Notes: a model not told the origin generated them from the sequence alone. Shown: positions 8,780 to 16,913, numbered from the stretch's first letter. The stretch is DNA of 64,000 bases from Mycobacterium sp. MBM (GCA_021648845.1 JAKJHY010000007.1:62001-126000); one strand, 5' to 3'. Program-made: numbers and translations.

Positions 8780-9855
8780 GGTCGGTCTCGCCGAGGACGT
8801 GGGTCGTCGGCGTCGGCGGTATCGGTGCCGCGCTCGGGGCTCGGCTGGTTCGCTCGGCTCCCGAGGGCGAGGTGCTGCTGGTCGACGGCTGGGCCGAGAA
8901 CGTCGCCGCCATCGCCGAGCGCGGCCTGGAGGTGGAGTACGCCGACGGCACCGCCGTCGTGCGAGCGCCCGCGGTGACCTTGGACGAACTGGTCGACGGG
9001 GCCTATCCCGCACCCGATGTGGTGATCCTCGCCGTCAAGTCGTATCAGACAGCCCGAACAGTCGCGCTGCTGAAACCGTTGATCGGTCCCGACACTCAGG
9101 TCGTCTCGGCGCAGAACGGGCTCAACGAGGATGTCATCGCCGACCTGATCGGTGCCGAGCGGACGATCGGCGCCATCTGCCTGTTCGACGGTGCCCTGGT
9201 GGGTCCGGGTCGTGCCCGGCAGCGGCGTACCGACGGCAAGATGGTGATCGGATCGCTCGACGGCGTACACGGCGGCCGGCTGGACCGCGTCGCCGCTCTC
9301 TTGCGCACCGCTGTCGAGGTGCAGATCTGCGACAACATCTACGGCGAGCTGTGGACCAAGGTCATCCGCAACGGGATGATCAACGGCGTGTGCGCACTGG
9401 CCGGGTGTGATGTGGGCACCGCCGCCGCGGACGACGACATGCTGAGCATCATCGTCGCGCTGGGTGTCGAGGGCGTGCGAGTCGCTCGCGCGCTCGGCGT
9501 CACCCTGATGGAGGCCGACCTCTACGGTGCCGGCGTGGCCGATTTCGAGCGCGGCTTCGACGATCCGTCGAGCTTCGCGCGTGCCGCGGCCAAGGTCCGG
9601 GCGGAGTATCTCAGCTTCGCGCAGGTGATCCCGTCGATGGCACAGGACGTAGCCAAGGCGCGGCCCACCGAGATCGAGTTCCTGAACGGCGTGGTGGCCG
9701 CCAAAGGTGCGGACCTGGGGCTGCCGACGGATGTCAACACGGGTGTGGTCACCGCGGTGAAGCAGATGGAGGGGACCGACTACCGACCCGCGGCCGGCCG
9801 CTCCGCCATCCGGGCACTGGCCGCGACGGTGGCCGAACTGCGGTCCGGAAACTGA
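8776..9855 (+). CDS. Ketopantoate reductase-like (ApbA/PanE family) NADPH reductase
   Basis: 359 residues from GTG 8776, overlapping the ThDP-enzyme stop by four bases. The N-terminal Rossmann fold is seen at VVGVGGIGAALGARLV (about residues 8-23); the C-terminal helical domain contains ELWTKVIRNGMINGV, typical of PanE-like proteins (LWxK). Longer than housekeeping PanE (about 300), and located with a ThDP enzyme instead of pantothenate genes, so it more likely reduces a 2-keto or 2-hydroxy-ketone product of that enzyme. Role is inferred from the translational coupling. Confidence 0.8.
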   Translation: MRSVSPRTWVVGVGGIGAALGARLVRSAPEGEVLLVDGWAENVAAIAERGLEVEYADGTAVVRAPAVTLDELVDGAYPAPDVVILAVKSYQTARTVALLKPLIGPDTQVVSAQNGLNEDVIADLIGAERTIGAICLFDGALVGPGRARQRRTDGKMVIGSLDGVHGGRLDRVAALLRTAVEVQICDNIYGELWTKVIRNGMINGVCALAGCDVGTAAADDDMLSIIVALGVEGVRVARALGVTLMEADLYGAGVADFERGFDDPSSFARAAAKVRAEYLSFAQVIPSMAQDVAKARPTEIEFLNGVVAAKGADLGLPTDVNTGVVTAVKQMEGTDYRPAAGRSAIRALAATVAELRSGN

Positions 9856-9881
9856 CCCATCGACACGAGGAGGCCCCGAAC

Positions 9882-11375
9882 GTGAGCGTGATCGAGCGCC
9901 CGTCTGTCAACCTGCGGTACCCGGAAAAGCTGTTCATCGACGGACGGTGGGTGACGCCGTCCAGCGGTGCGATGATCCCGGTAATCGATTCTGCGACGGA
10001 GGTAGCGGCTTTTTCCGTCGCCGAAGCCGTCGAAGCCGACCTGCAGAGCGCGGTGTCCGCGGCCCGTTCAGCCTTCGACTCGGGACCGTGGCCCCGGCTC
10101 AGTCACGCGGAACGCGCGGTGTACCTGCGTGCCATCGCAGCAGGATTGCGCGCGCGCAGCGACGATATCGGGGCCCTGTGGCCTCGAGAGGCCGGTGTGC
10201 TGCACAGTGTCGCCCGCCAGATCGGCGCCGGCGCAGCCGGTCGGTTCGAGTTCTACGCGTCGCTGGCCGACTCCTTCGCTTTCGAGGAGGAGAGGACTCC
10301 GACCGCCGGTGGTGAATTCGGTCTGCTCGTACGCGAGCCGGTCGGTGTGGTCGGCGCAATCGTCCCGTGGAACGCGCCGCTGGGTCTGATGTCGAGCAAG
10401 CTCGCCCCGGCGCTGCTGGCCGGCTGCACCGCCGTGCTGAAGCTCTCGCCAGAGGCGCCAGGAGAGGGCTACGTGCTCGCCGAGATCGCGGAGGAGGTGG
10501 GGCTGCCGCCGGGGGTGCTGAACGTCGTGACGGCCGACCGCGAGGTGTCGGAGCTTCTGGTACGCAACGCCGGCGTCGACAAGATCTCGTTCACCGGGTC
10601 GGTCGCGGCGGGCCGGCGGATCGCGTCGATCTGCGGTGAGCGCATCGCGCGGTGCACCTTGGAACTCGGCGGCAAGTCTGCCGCGGTCATCCTCGACGAT
10701 ATCGATCTCGGCCGAGTCGCGGCCGCACTCGCACCGGCCGCGTGCTCGATCTCCGGCCAGGTGTGTTCGTCTCTCACCCGCATCGTGGTGTCGCGTCATC
10801 GGCACGACGAGTTGGTCGATCTGTTGGCGTCGCATCTGTCATCGATCCGGATCGGCGATCCATTCGATCCGGACTCCCAGATGGGACCCCTGGCCTCACA
10901 GGCTCAATTCGACCGCGTGTTGTCGTATGTGTCTCGCGGCGCCGACGAGGGCGCCACGCTGGCCACGGGCGGCCGTCGACCGTCAGAGCTCGACCGAGGC
11001 TTCTACGTCGAGCCGACCGTTTTCGGAAACGTCGACAACGGTTCCACGATCGCGCGTGAGGAGATCTTCGGACCGGTGTTGAGCGTCATTCCGGTGTCGG
11101 ATGAACTCGAGGCCGTCGTTGTCGCCAACGACACGATCTACGGACTGAACGCGTCGGTGTTCACCGACGACGTCGATCGGGCGCGTGCGATCGCAGCGGA
11201 ACTGCGATCGGGCACCGTGGGGCATAACGCCTTCCGGACCGACGTCGGCATCGCTTTCGGTGGCTTCAAACAATCGGGCATCGGGCGTGAGGGCGGGCGT
11301 GAGGGGTTGTACCCTTACCTGGAGACCAAGACCGTCATCCTCGACGGACGCCCCACCGCATATGCGAGGGCTTGA
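9882..11375 (+). CDS. Aldehyde dehydrogenase (NAD(P)+)
   Basis: 497 residues, GTG 9882 behind a strong GAGGAGG ribosome site. ALDH landmarks: PWNAPL, LELGGKS with the general-base glutamate, and the catalytic cysteine in GQVC (residue 295). Length matches the superfamily. Oxidises an aldehyde to the acid, possibly one made from an alcohol released after ester cleavage. It ends 62 bases before the tetR start. A second ALDH of 514 residues is at 31,009. Confidence 0.9.
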   Translation: MSVIERPSVNLRYPEKLFIDGRWVTPSSGAMIPVIDSATEVAAFSVAEAVEADLQSAVSAARSAFDSGPWPRLSHAERAVYLRAIAAGLRARSDDIGALWPREAGVLHSVARQIGAGAAGRFEFYASLADSFAFEEERTPTAGGEFGLLVREPVGVVGAIVPWNAPLGLMSSKLAPALLAGCTAVLKLSPEAPGEGYVLAEIAEEVGLPPGVLNVVTADREVSELLVRNAGVDKISFTGSVAAGRRIASICGERIARCTLELGGKSAAVILDDIDLGRVAAALAPAACSISGQVCSSLTRIVVSRHRHDELVDLLASHLSSIRIGDPFDPDSQMGPLASQAQFDRVLSYVSRGADEGATLATGGRRPSELDRGFYVEPTVFGNVDNGSTIAREEIFGPVLSVIPVSDELEAVVVANDTIYGLNASVFTDDVDRARAIAAELRSGTVGHNAFRTDVGIAFGGFKQSGIGREGGREGLYPYLETKTVILDGRPTAYARA

Positions 11376-11379
11376 CAAC

Positions 11380-11397
11380 CTCGACCGTCCATTCGGT
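11380..11397. promoter_or_regulatory. Degenerate regulon-like site and promoter of tetR
   Basis: CTCGACCGTCCATTCGGT matches the palindrome only partly (11 of 16 arm positions). Downstream is a well-spaced promoter candidate, TTGACC (11,402-11,407) and TACCGT (11,425-11,430) 17 bases apart, with ATG 11,438 seven bases later. Autoregulation by the TetR protein is possible, but the site is weak. Confidence 0.35.
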
Positions 11398-11437
11398 TGG
11401 CTTGACCGTATGCTCGCACCCTGCTACCGTCGCGCCG

Positions 11438-12061
11438 ATGCCCACCCCGAACAATTCGGTGGCCACCGTATCCGGTGCGCCGCAGGAGTCTGGCTACGAC
11501 CGCAAGCGGCGTGAGATCGCCAAGGCGGCCGCGAAAGTCTTCTACAAGAAGGGCTACCTGTCGACCAACGTCGACCAGATTGCGGCGGCCGCCGGCCTCC
11601 GGAAGGCGTCGCTCTACCACTACTTCAAGAAGAAAGAGGACATCCTCTACGCCATCCACGAGGAGTTCATCGACGTCCTCATCGAGAAGCAGAAGGCACG
11701 TGACGACACCGAGCAGTCGGTGCGCGAGTCGCTCATCATGGACATGTCCGACGCGCTCAGCCTGCTCGACACCCACCACGGCCACCATCGCGTCTTCTAC
11801 GAGAACTTCGACCAGTTGCCGGCCAAGGAGCGCAAGACGATTCTTGCGAAGAACCGCGACTACATCCAAGGCGTGGAAGCCAAGATCGAACGCGGTATCG
11901 CCAACGGCGAACTGCGCGACCTGCCGCCCCGGATGATCGCCCTGGCGATGTTCGGCGCCTGCAACTGGGCCTATCAGTGGTATCACCCCGGTGGCCCCAT
12001 GAGCACCGCGGAGATCGCGGAGATGTTCGGCAACATCTTCTTCGACGGTATCAGCGCCTAA
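11438..12061 (+). CDS. TetR-family transcriptional regulator (KstR2-like)
   Basis: 207 residues from ATG 11438; an upstream in-frame TTG at 11,372 overlaps the ALDH stop and is less likely. The TetR_N helix-turn-helix spans about residues 20-65 (IAKAAAKVFYKKGYLSTNVDQIA..., KASLYHYFKKKEDIL). The C-terminal half, with MFGACNWAYQWYHPGGP, resembles KstR2-type regulators, whose inducers are CoA thioesters of catabolic intermediates. It is the only TetR gene in the window and lies inside the block carrying the repeated palindrome, so it is the prime candidate regulator. That link is inference. Confidence 0.9.
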   Translation: MPTPNNSVATVSGAPQESGYDRKRREIAKAAAKVFYKKGYLSTNVDQIAAAAGLRKASLYHYFKKKEDILYAIHEEFIDVLIEKQKARDDTEQSVRESLIMDMSDALSLLDTHHGHHRVFYENFDQLPAKERKTILAKNRDYIQGVEAKIERGIANGELRDLPPRMIALAMFGACNWAYQWYHPGGPMSTAEIAEMFGNIFFDGISA

Positions 12062-12065
12062 TCTA

Positions 12066-12086
12066 TCGACCGTCTGGACGGTCGGA
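12066..12086. promoter_or_regulatory. Regulon palindrome (site 4), upstream of the APH-like kinase
   Basis: The core CGACCGTCTGGACGGTCG is a perfect inverted repeat with a TG centre; half-sites CGACC and GGTCG are eight bases apart, the wide-spacing form also seen at 30,081. It begins five bases after the tetR stop. TACCGT (12,093-12,098) follows it. Confidence 0.8.
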
Positions 12087-12096
12087 CTGTGATACC

Positions 12097-13137
12097 GTGC
12101 CGGACGTGGCGCTCCCGGTCCAGTCGTTGTCGCAGGACGAACTCGTCGAACGGCTCGAAAGGCTGTGCCGGGCTCGTACCGGCGATCGCGCCGCCCGTGT
12201 CACCAGGGTGCGGCCCATCGGCGGTCACGCCGGCCTCACCAAGGGTTTCCATCTGCAGTGGTCGCCGGCGGGTCGCCCGCCTCGCGGCGAGGAACTCATA
12301 CTCCGCTTGGCGCCCTTCGGGGTCCGGCCTGCAGGTCCCGCCGACGTTGTGCGCCAGGCGCGTCTGTTGCGTCGCCTTCGCCCGCTGCGTGTTCCTGTCC
12401 CCCCGGTGCGGTGGTCCGGATCGGATCAGCGGTGGTTCGGCACACCGTTCCATGTGGTCGAACGAGTATCCGGTCAGACCTTCGGGCTGGACGAGCCGGG
12501 CGGTACGCGTGGCATGGGTGACGTGCATGCGGTTGGCCGGGACGTGGTGCGCCAGTTGGCACACCTCCATTCGCTGGACTGCGCCGGCGTTGCCTCGATC
12601 GTCGACGACCCGCTGGATGTGAAGTCCGACATCGTGCGCTGGGACCGCTTCGTGGAACGTGCCGGAGACAAACAGCTGGTCGCGGACGTGCCCGCGCTGA
12701 GGTTGCTGCTGATGGCACGACTGCCGGCGCAACCGCCCATCGGCATCCTGCACGGTGACTTTCAATGGTCGAATATCTTGATCGCCGACCAGCGCGTGAC
12801 GGCGATCCTCGACTGGGAACTGGCTGCCGTCGGGCCGACGCCGTCCGATCTCGGCTGGCTGTGCCTGTTCAGCGATCCCGATTGCTGGCATCCACCGATC
12901 GAGTTGGCACCACTGCCGGGCCCGGACGAACTCACTGACGAATACGAACGCGCTTCGGGCCGGCTTGTCGACGACATCGAGTGGTACCGCGCCCATGCCG
13001 CGTACAAGTTCGGCATCATCGCGGCGCTCAATCTCGGGCTGCACCTTCGGGGCAAGCGGCACGACCCATTCTGGGAGCAACTGGCCCCGTCGGTGCCGCG
13101 CATGATCCGTCGGGGGATCGAGCTGCTCGGCGGCTGA
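12097..13137 (+). CDS. APH/ACAD10-like phosphotransferase (kinase fold)
   Basis: 346 residues from GTG 12097; GTG 12106, seven bases after TACCGT, is an equally good leaderless start (343 residues). Kinase landmarks: catalytic loop HGDFQWSN (about residue 220) and metal-binding DWE about 20 residues later. Aminoglycoside-phosphotransferase-fold proteins linked to lipid catabolism (ACAD10/11, LvaA) phosphorylate 4-hydroxyacyl-CoAs so that an acyl-CoA dehydrogenase-like partner can eliminate phosphate. Acyl-CoA dehydrogenases under the same palindrome lie at 23.4 and 26.6 kb. A drug-resistance role is unlikely here; the hydroxyacyl-CoA role is inference. Confidence 0.82.
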   Translation: MPDVALPVQSLSQDELVERLERLCRARTGDRAARVTRVRPIGGHAGLTKGFHLQWSPAGRPPRGEELILRLAPFGVRPAGPADVVRQARLLRRLRPLRVPVPPVRWSGSDQRWFGTPFHVVERVSGQTFGLDEPGGTRGMGDVHAVGRDVVRQLAHLHSLDCAGVASIVDDPLDVKSDIVRWDRFVERAGDKQLVADVPALRLLLMARLPAQPPIGILHGDFQWSNILIADQRVTAILDWELAAVGPTPSDLGWLCLFSDPDCWHPPIELAPLPGPDELTDEYERASGRLVDDIEWYRAHAAYKFGIIAALNLGLHLRGKRHDPFWEQLAPSVPRMIRRGIELLGG

Positions 13138-13208
13138 CCTTTCGCGACGTCACCCGGAAAGTGGGTTGACATTCGGACGCGTCGCGCTAGCATCGGCTCT
13201 AACCGTTG

Positions 13209-13226
13209 TCCGACCGAACGGTCGGG
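13209..13226. promoter_or_regulatory. Regulon palindrome (site 5), upstream of the amidohydrolase operon
   Basis: CCGACCGAACGGTCGG is a perfect 7-base inverted repeat around AA (half-sites CCGACC and GGTCGG, spacing four). It lies 14 bases before a short upstream ORF and about 85 bases before the amidohydrolase ATG. Confidence 0.85.
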
Positions 13227-13240
13227 CGAATTTAGACGGA

Positions 13241-13270
13241 ATGACGATGCGAAGGCGGGAGAACCCATGA
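13241..13270 (+). CDS. Candidate leader peptide 1 (9 residues)
   Basis: ATG 13241 encodes MTMRRRENP followed by TGA, the stop overlapping the next small ORF's start as ATGA. A purine-rich AGACGGA immediately precedes the ATG. Three consecutive arginines (CGA AGG CGG) include rare codons. It may be a translated leader; there is no homology evidence, and a chance ORF cannot be excluded. Confidence 0.35.
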   Translation: MTMRRRENP

Positions 13271-13314
13271 GTCGTCGAAGCAGCCTCCTACCGGATGGGA
13301 CCGCGTCACGATGA
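13267..13314 (+). CDS. Candidate leader peptide 2 (15 residues)
   Basis: ATG 13267, preceded by GGGAG, encodes MSRRSSLLPDGTASR and stops at a TGA that overlaps the amidohydrolase ATG (ATGA at 13,311). Together with leader 1 this makes a chain of three ATGA-coupled starts after one operator, suggesting translational coupling or attenuation. Evidence is positional only. Confidence 0.4.
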   Translation: MSRRSSLLPDGTASR

Positions 13315-14429
13315 CCGTCACCACCGAAAGCCCCGTCGCGAGGTCGGGTGAGAACGCCCCGAGTCGGCCGCTGACCATCGACTGCGATGTCCACCCCACC
13401 CCGCACGACTTCGACGAATTCCTGCAGTACGTGCCGGAACCGTGGCGCAGCCGAGAGGCTATGCAGTTCCCCACCCGCGGTGAGGGCGGACCATCGGCGT
13501 ACTACGTACCGGGCGGGTCCACCCGCAAGGAAGCCATCCCGAGCACCGGCGGTCCCGCCGCCTCCGATCCCTACCTCACCGCCGAACAGTTACTGTCCGG
13601 GATCGGCGTGGACGTCGCGATGCTGCTGTCGCTCGTGGCGCGGCCGGTGGCCAATCCCAAGCACGAAGCCGCGTTGTCCGAGGGGTCCAACCGGTGGCTG
13701 CAGGAGCGTTGGCTCGAAGGTGAATTCGGTGACAGGTTCCGCGGAGCCATTCGCGTCTGCGCGGACGCGCCCGAGCTCGCCGTCGCCGAGATCGAGCGTG
13801 CGCACAAGGCATCGGACCGGTTCAACCAGGTCCTACTCGTGCCGAATGTGTTGAAGCCGCTCGGACACGAGCCATACATGCCGATCTACCAGGCTGCCGC
13901 GGAGCGAGGTCTGCCCGTCGTGATGCATCTGACCCGTCCCGCCGGGATGGCCTTGGGCACCCCGGTGGGATTCCCTCAGCACTTCGTCGAAGTTCAGCCG
14001 ATGTACTCGCTGCTGTACGCCACACACCTGGTGAGCATGGTGTTCAACGGAGTGTTCGAGCGCTATCCGGATCTGCGAGTGGTGTACGTCGAGGGAGGCA
14101 TTGCGTGGCTGCCCGCCCTCATGAAGCGGATGGACCGCAACTGGGAGTCACTGCGATCCGAGGTGCCCTGGGTTTCGAAGCCGCCGTCCGAATATGTCGC
14201 CGCACAAACGTTTTTCACGACCCAGCCGATCGAAGAGCCGCTAGAAGGTCCGGAGCCGTTGATGGCGGCATTCGCGGGTGCTGAACACTTGCTGTCGCGC
14301 AACGTGCTGTTCTCCACCGACTACCCGCACTGGGATGCCGACGAGCCCCGCTGGGTGCTGCGTCAGTTCCCGGCTCAGTACCACGAAGCGATTCGTGGCG
14401 GCAGTGCCGCTGCGCTCTACGGACTATGA
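13311..14429 (+). CDS. Amidohydrolase, ACMSD-like metal-dependent hydrolase/decarboxylase (1)
   Basis: 372 residues, ATG 13311. The TIM-barrel amidohydrolase-2 family (ACMSD, gamma-resorcylate decarboxylase) is suggested by DCDVHP at the start (about residue 23), a VVMHLTRP strand with a metal-ligand histidine, and STDYPHWD near the C-terminus, the last being typical. Members decarboxylate or hydrolyse cyclic or aromatic acids. First full gene of a four-gene operon with a Rieske ferredoxin, a second amidohydrolase and an SDR, linked by overlaps. Substrate unknown. Confidence 0.85.
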   Translation: MTVTTESPVARSGENAPSRPLTIDCDVHPTPHDFDEFLQYVPEPWRSREAMQFPTRGEGGPSAYYVPGGSTRKEAIPSTGGPAASDPYLTAEQLLSGIGVDVAMLLSLVARPVANPKHEAALSEGSNRWLQERWLEGEFGDRFRGAIRVCADAPELAVAEIERAHKASDRFNQVLLVPNVLKPLGHEPYMPIYQAAAERGLPVVMHLTRPAGMALGTPVGFPQHFVEVQPMYSLLYATHLVSMVFNGVFERYPDLRVVYVEGGIAWLPALMKRMDRNWESLRSEVPWVSKPPSEYVAAQTFFTTQPIEEPLEGPEPLMAAFAGAEHLLSRNVLFSTDYPHWDADEPRWVLRQFPAQYHEAIRGGSAAALYGL

Positions 14430-14851
14430 GCGCACCGGCCGGGCCCAGGGTCGAGCGCATCGACTGCGGCCCACTCGTCGACCTCCCGGATGGCGGGATG
14501 ACGCTCATCGACGGCCCCGACGGCAGCATCGGCTTGTTCCGTCGCGGCGAGACCGTGTACGCCTTGCGAAACTGGTGTCCGCACAACGGTGCCCCGGTGT
14601 GCCTGGGTCCGGTGCAGGGCACCAACGTATTGCGGGAAGGCGGCGACGCCTTCGAGGTCGACCACGTGCGTGACGGCGAGGTCATCGTGTGTCCCTGGCA
14701 CCACTGGGAATTCGAGCTCGCCACCGGGATGTCGCTGACGAAGCCGGTCAAGCGCGTTGAGTCCTACAAGGTCGTCGTCGAGGACGGCCGGGCCTATCTC
14801 ATGATCCGACGTCGTAGAAAGCCGAGGAATGTCGACTCGCCCCACGATTGA
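14426..14851 (+). CDS. Rieske [2Fe-2S] ferredoxin-like protein
   Basis: 141 residues, ATG overlapping the amidohydrolase stop. The two Rieske cluster motifs are intact: CPH (in NWCPHNGAPV, about residue 50) and CPWHH (about residue 92). No catalytic oxygenase domain is present, so it is an electron-transfer protein or small subunit. No Rieske oxygenase is adjacent; possible partners are the P450 at 18.8 kb or the ferredoxin reductase at 48.7 kb under the same operator. Sitting between two amidohydrolases is odd. Confidence 0.88.
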   Translation: MSAPAGPRVERIDCGPLVDLPDGGMTLIDGPDGSIGLFRRGETVYALRNWCPHNGAPVCLGPVQGTNVLREGGDAFEVDHVRDGEVIVCPWHHWEFELATGMSLTKPVKRVESYKVVVEDGRAYLMIRRRRKPRNVDSPHD

Positions 14852-15905
14852 TTGCGTGGTCCATCCGTGGCCGGACGCGTCAGAGAACTTCCGCGACTAT
14901 CTGCCTGCCCGCTGGGATGGTCAGCCCATCCCCGAGATCGGGCGCTACTTCTACCCGCCGTCGATTCCGGAGTGGACCCCCGTCGGAGCCGATGACCCCC
15001 GGCCGGCGACGTCCACGCCCGAACTTCTCGCTGCCGCTTGGGATACCGCGATCGCCACTGACGGTGCGGTCCTGGTGCCGCTGACCCGCGGTCTGATACC
15101 CGAGCCCGATTTCGGGCCCGCGGTGGCGCGTGCGACGAACGACTGGCTGCGCGCTCGATGGCTCGATCATCCGCAGCTGCGCGGCCGCGTGGCCGGTGCG
15201 GTGCGTATCGATCCCGAGGATGCACCCGCCGCACTCGCCGAGCTGGACCGGATCGCCAACGATTCTGACTTCGTGACGGTCGCCGTACCGCTGCAGGGAC
15301 GCGAGCCATACGGTTCTCGGCGCTACCTGCCGGTGTGGCGAAGGGCCGCCGAGCTCGGGTTCGCCGTAACGATCGTGGCCGACGGTGGCTCGGGTATCAA
15401 TCAGTTCCCGACCATGGCCGGTTATTGTGACCACTACGTCGAGTACAACTCGCTGCTGCCGTGGACCGCCGCCATGGTCCACCTCGCCAGCTTCGTCGGC
15501 GGCGGTGTGTTCGAACAGATTCCGGATCTGCGGGTGGTGTTCCTCGACGGTGGTGCGGACGTCGTTTTCCCGTTCATGTGGCGAATGGACAAGCCGTGGC
15601 GGGGGGTGCGCTATCAGGTGCCATGGATCGAACGGCACCCGACCGAATACCTGCGTGACCACGTGCGGTTCTGCGTCCAGCGAGCCGAGGGTGCGGCCCT
15701 TCCCGGGAGCAGCTTGATGCCCCTCGCGGAGCAACTCACCGTGTACGGCAGCCGCTACCCGCACTGGGATGCCGTCACCCCCGACGAAGTCGGCTCCGGT
15801 TTGACCGAGGAAGCAGCCACGTGTCTGCTCAGCGATGCCGTCGATTTCTACGGCGGGCGCTTCGCGCAGTGGGCCGCTCAGCTCCCCGTGCGATCGGCGA
15901 CGTAG
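14829..15905 (+). CDS. Amidohydrolase, ACMSD-like (2)
   Basis: 358 residues from ATG 14829, overlapping the Rieske gene by 23 bases. Same family as the 13,311 product: VVHPWPDASENF at the N-terminus, FLDGGADVVFPFMWRMDKPW mid-protein and SRYPHWD near the end. It is shorter and more divergent; the usual C-terminal S/ASDYPHxD is here YGSRYPHWD, lacking the aspartate before YPH, so metal binding or activity may be altered. It may form a heteromer with copy 1. Confidence 0.8.
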   Translation: MSTRPTIDCVVHPWPDASENFRDYLPARWDGQPIPEIGRYFYPPSIPEWTPVGADDPRPATSTPELLAAAWDTAIATDGAVLVPLTRGLIPEPDFGPAVARATNDWLRARWLDHPQLRGRVAGAVRIDPEDAPAALAELDRIANDSDFVTVAVPLQGREPYGSRRYLPVWRRAAELGFAVTIVADGGSGINQFPTMAGYCDHYVEYNSLLPWTAAMVHLASFVGGGVFEQIPDLRVVFLDGGADVVFPFMWRMDKPWRGVRYQVPWIERHPTEYLRDHVRFCVQRAEGAALPGSSLMPLAEQLTVYGSRYPHWDAVTPDEVGSGLTEEAATCLLSDAVDFYGGRFAQWAAQLPVRSAT

Positions 15906-16709
15906 GTGCCGTCGCCTTCGGACGCGTTCGACCTCACCGACCGCGTCGCGATCGTGACCGGCGGCAGCCGCGGGCTCGGCCGCGCCATCGCCTTCGGTCT
16001 GGCCGAGGCCGGAGCCGACGTGGTGGTCACCAGCCGACGCATCGAAAGCTGCCAACAGACCGCTCGGGAGATCGTGGAAAAGACCGGCCGCCGGGCGCTC
16101 CCGATCGGCTGTCACGTCGGTGACTGGAATCAGATCGACGAACTGCTCGCCGCCACCGACCGCGAATTCGGTCGCCTCGACATCTTGGTCAACAACGCGG
16201 GCTTGTCACCGACGTACTCCGATGCCGTCACCGTGACGGAGGAGTTGTTCGACAAGGTCATCGCCGTCAACCTCAAGGGGCCGTTTCGGCTCATGACCCT
16301 GGTGGCCGACCGGATGGCCAAGGGGGCTGGTGGATCGATCGTCAACGTCAGCAGCGTGGCGGCTGAATGCCCGCGCTATGACGCGATGCCCTACGGCGCC
16401 GCCAAGGCCGGGCTCAACAACCTGACGACAGCGTTCGCCCACGGTTACGGTCCCAAGGTTCGCGTCAACGCCGTTCAGCCCGGCGCGTTCTTCACCGACG
16501 TCGCCAAGCACTGGGACATGGACGCTTTCGCCGAGCACAGCGCGGGTATGGCGCTGCGGCGCGGCGGTCGGCCTGATGAGATCGTGGGTGCGGTGCTCTA
16601 CCTCGCCAGTGCCGCGTCCAGCTACACCACGGGGGTGACGATTCCCGTCGACGGTGGCTACTGGCAGCCGGCGTCGCTCAATCAGCGCCCGCCGCAATCG
16701 AATTCGTGA
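15906..16709 (+). CDS. Short-chain dehydrogenase/reductase
   Basis: 267 residues, GTG 15906 directly after the amidohydrolase stop. TGGSRGLGR cofactor loop (about residue 19), NNAG, and SSVAAECPRYDAMPYGAAK with the Ser/Tyr/Lys triad; C-terminal IPVDGGYW is classical. An NADP(H)-type arginine follows the glycine motif. Last gene of the amidohydrolase/Rieske operon; it probably oxidises or reduces a hydroxyl/keto group of the same substrate. Confidence 0.87.
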   Translation: MPSPSDAFDLTDRVAIVTGGSRGLGRAIAFGLAEAGADVVVTSRRIESCQQTAREIVEKTGRRALPIGCHVGDWNQIDELLAATDREFGRLDILVNNAGLSPTYSDAVTVTEELFDKVIAVNLKGPFRLMTLVADRMAKGAGGSIVNVSSVAAECPRYDAMPYGAAKAGLNNLTTAFAHGYGPKVRVNAVQPGAFFTDVAKHWDMDAFAEHSAGMALRRGGRPDEIVGAVLYLASAASSYTTGVTIPVDGGYWQPASLNQRPPQSNS

Positions 16710-16789
16710 CGGTCACGCCCTCGGCGCCGGAACTCCCTGGATTCGCGGGCAACACCGACGATTGATGGATAGTGGGCGCTCAGACATCT

Positions 16790-16804
16790 ATACAGAATCT
16801 GTAT
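16790..16804. promoter_or_regulatory. Palindrome ATACAGAATCTGTAT in an SDR/hydrolase promoter region
   Basis: Perfect seven-base arms around a single A, unlike the CCGACC/GGTCGG palindrome. It lies in the 204-base gap before the SDR at 16,914, next to AT-rich promoter-like sequence. A small hairpin (GGACTTC-ACG-GAAGTCC, 16,827-16,843) follows in the presumed leader. This unit therefore appears to answer to a different regulator. Confidence 0.6.
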
Positions 16805-16913
16805 TCATGTCAGCTATTCTGTTGGGGGACTTCACGGAAGTCCAGGTGTCGGTCGGTGCGAAGCGCATCGCTGTCGGACGGGCCATAGCCCGGGATTGGA
16901 CAGGTCGCAGTCG

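Noticed and set aside
12097..13137. Aminoglycoside resistance gene
   Set aside because: The fold is shared, but the context is acyl-CoA catabolism under the regulon operator, which fits the ACAD10/LvaA-like group better.
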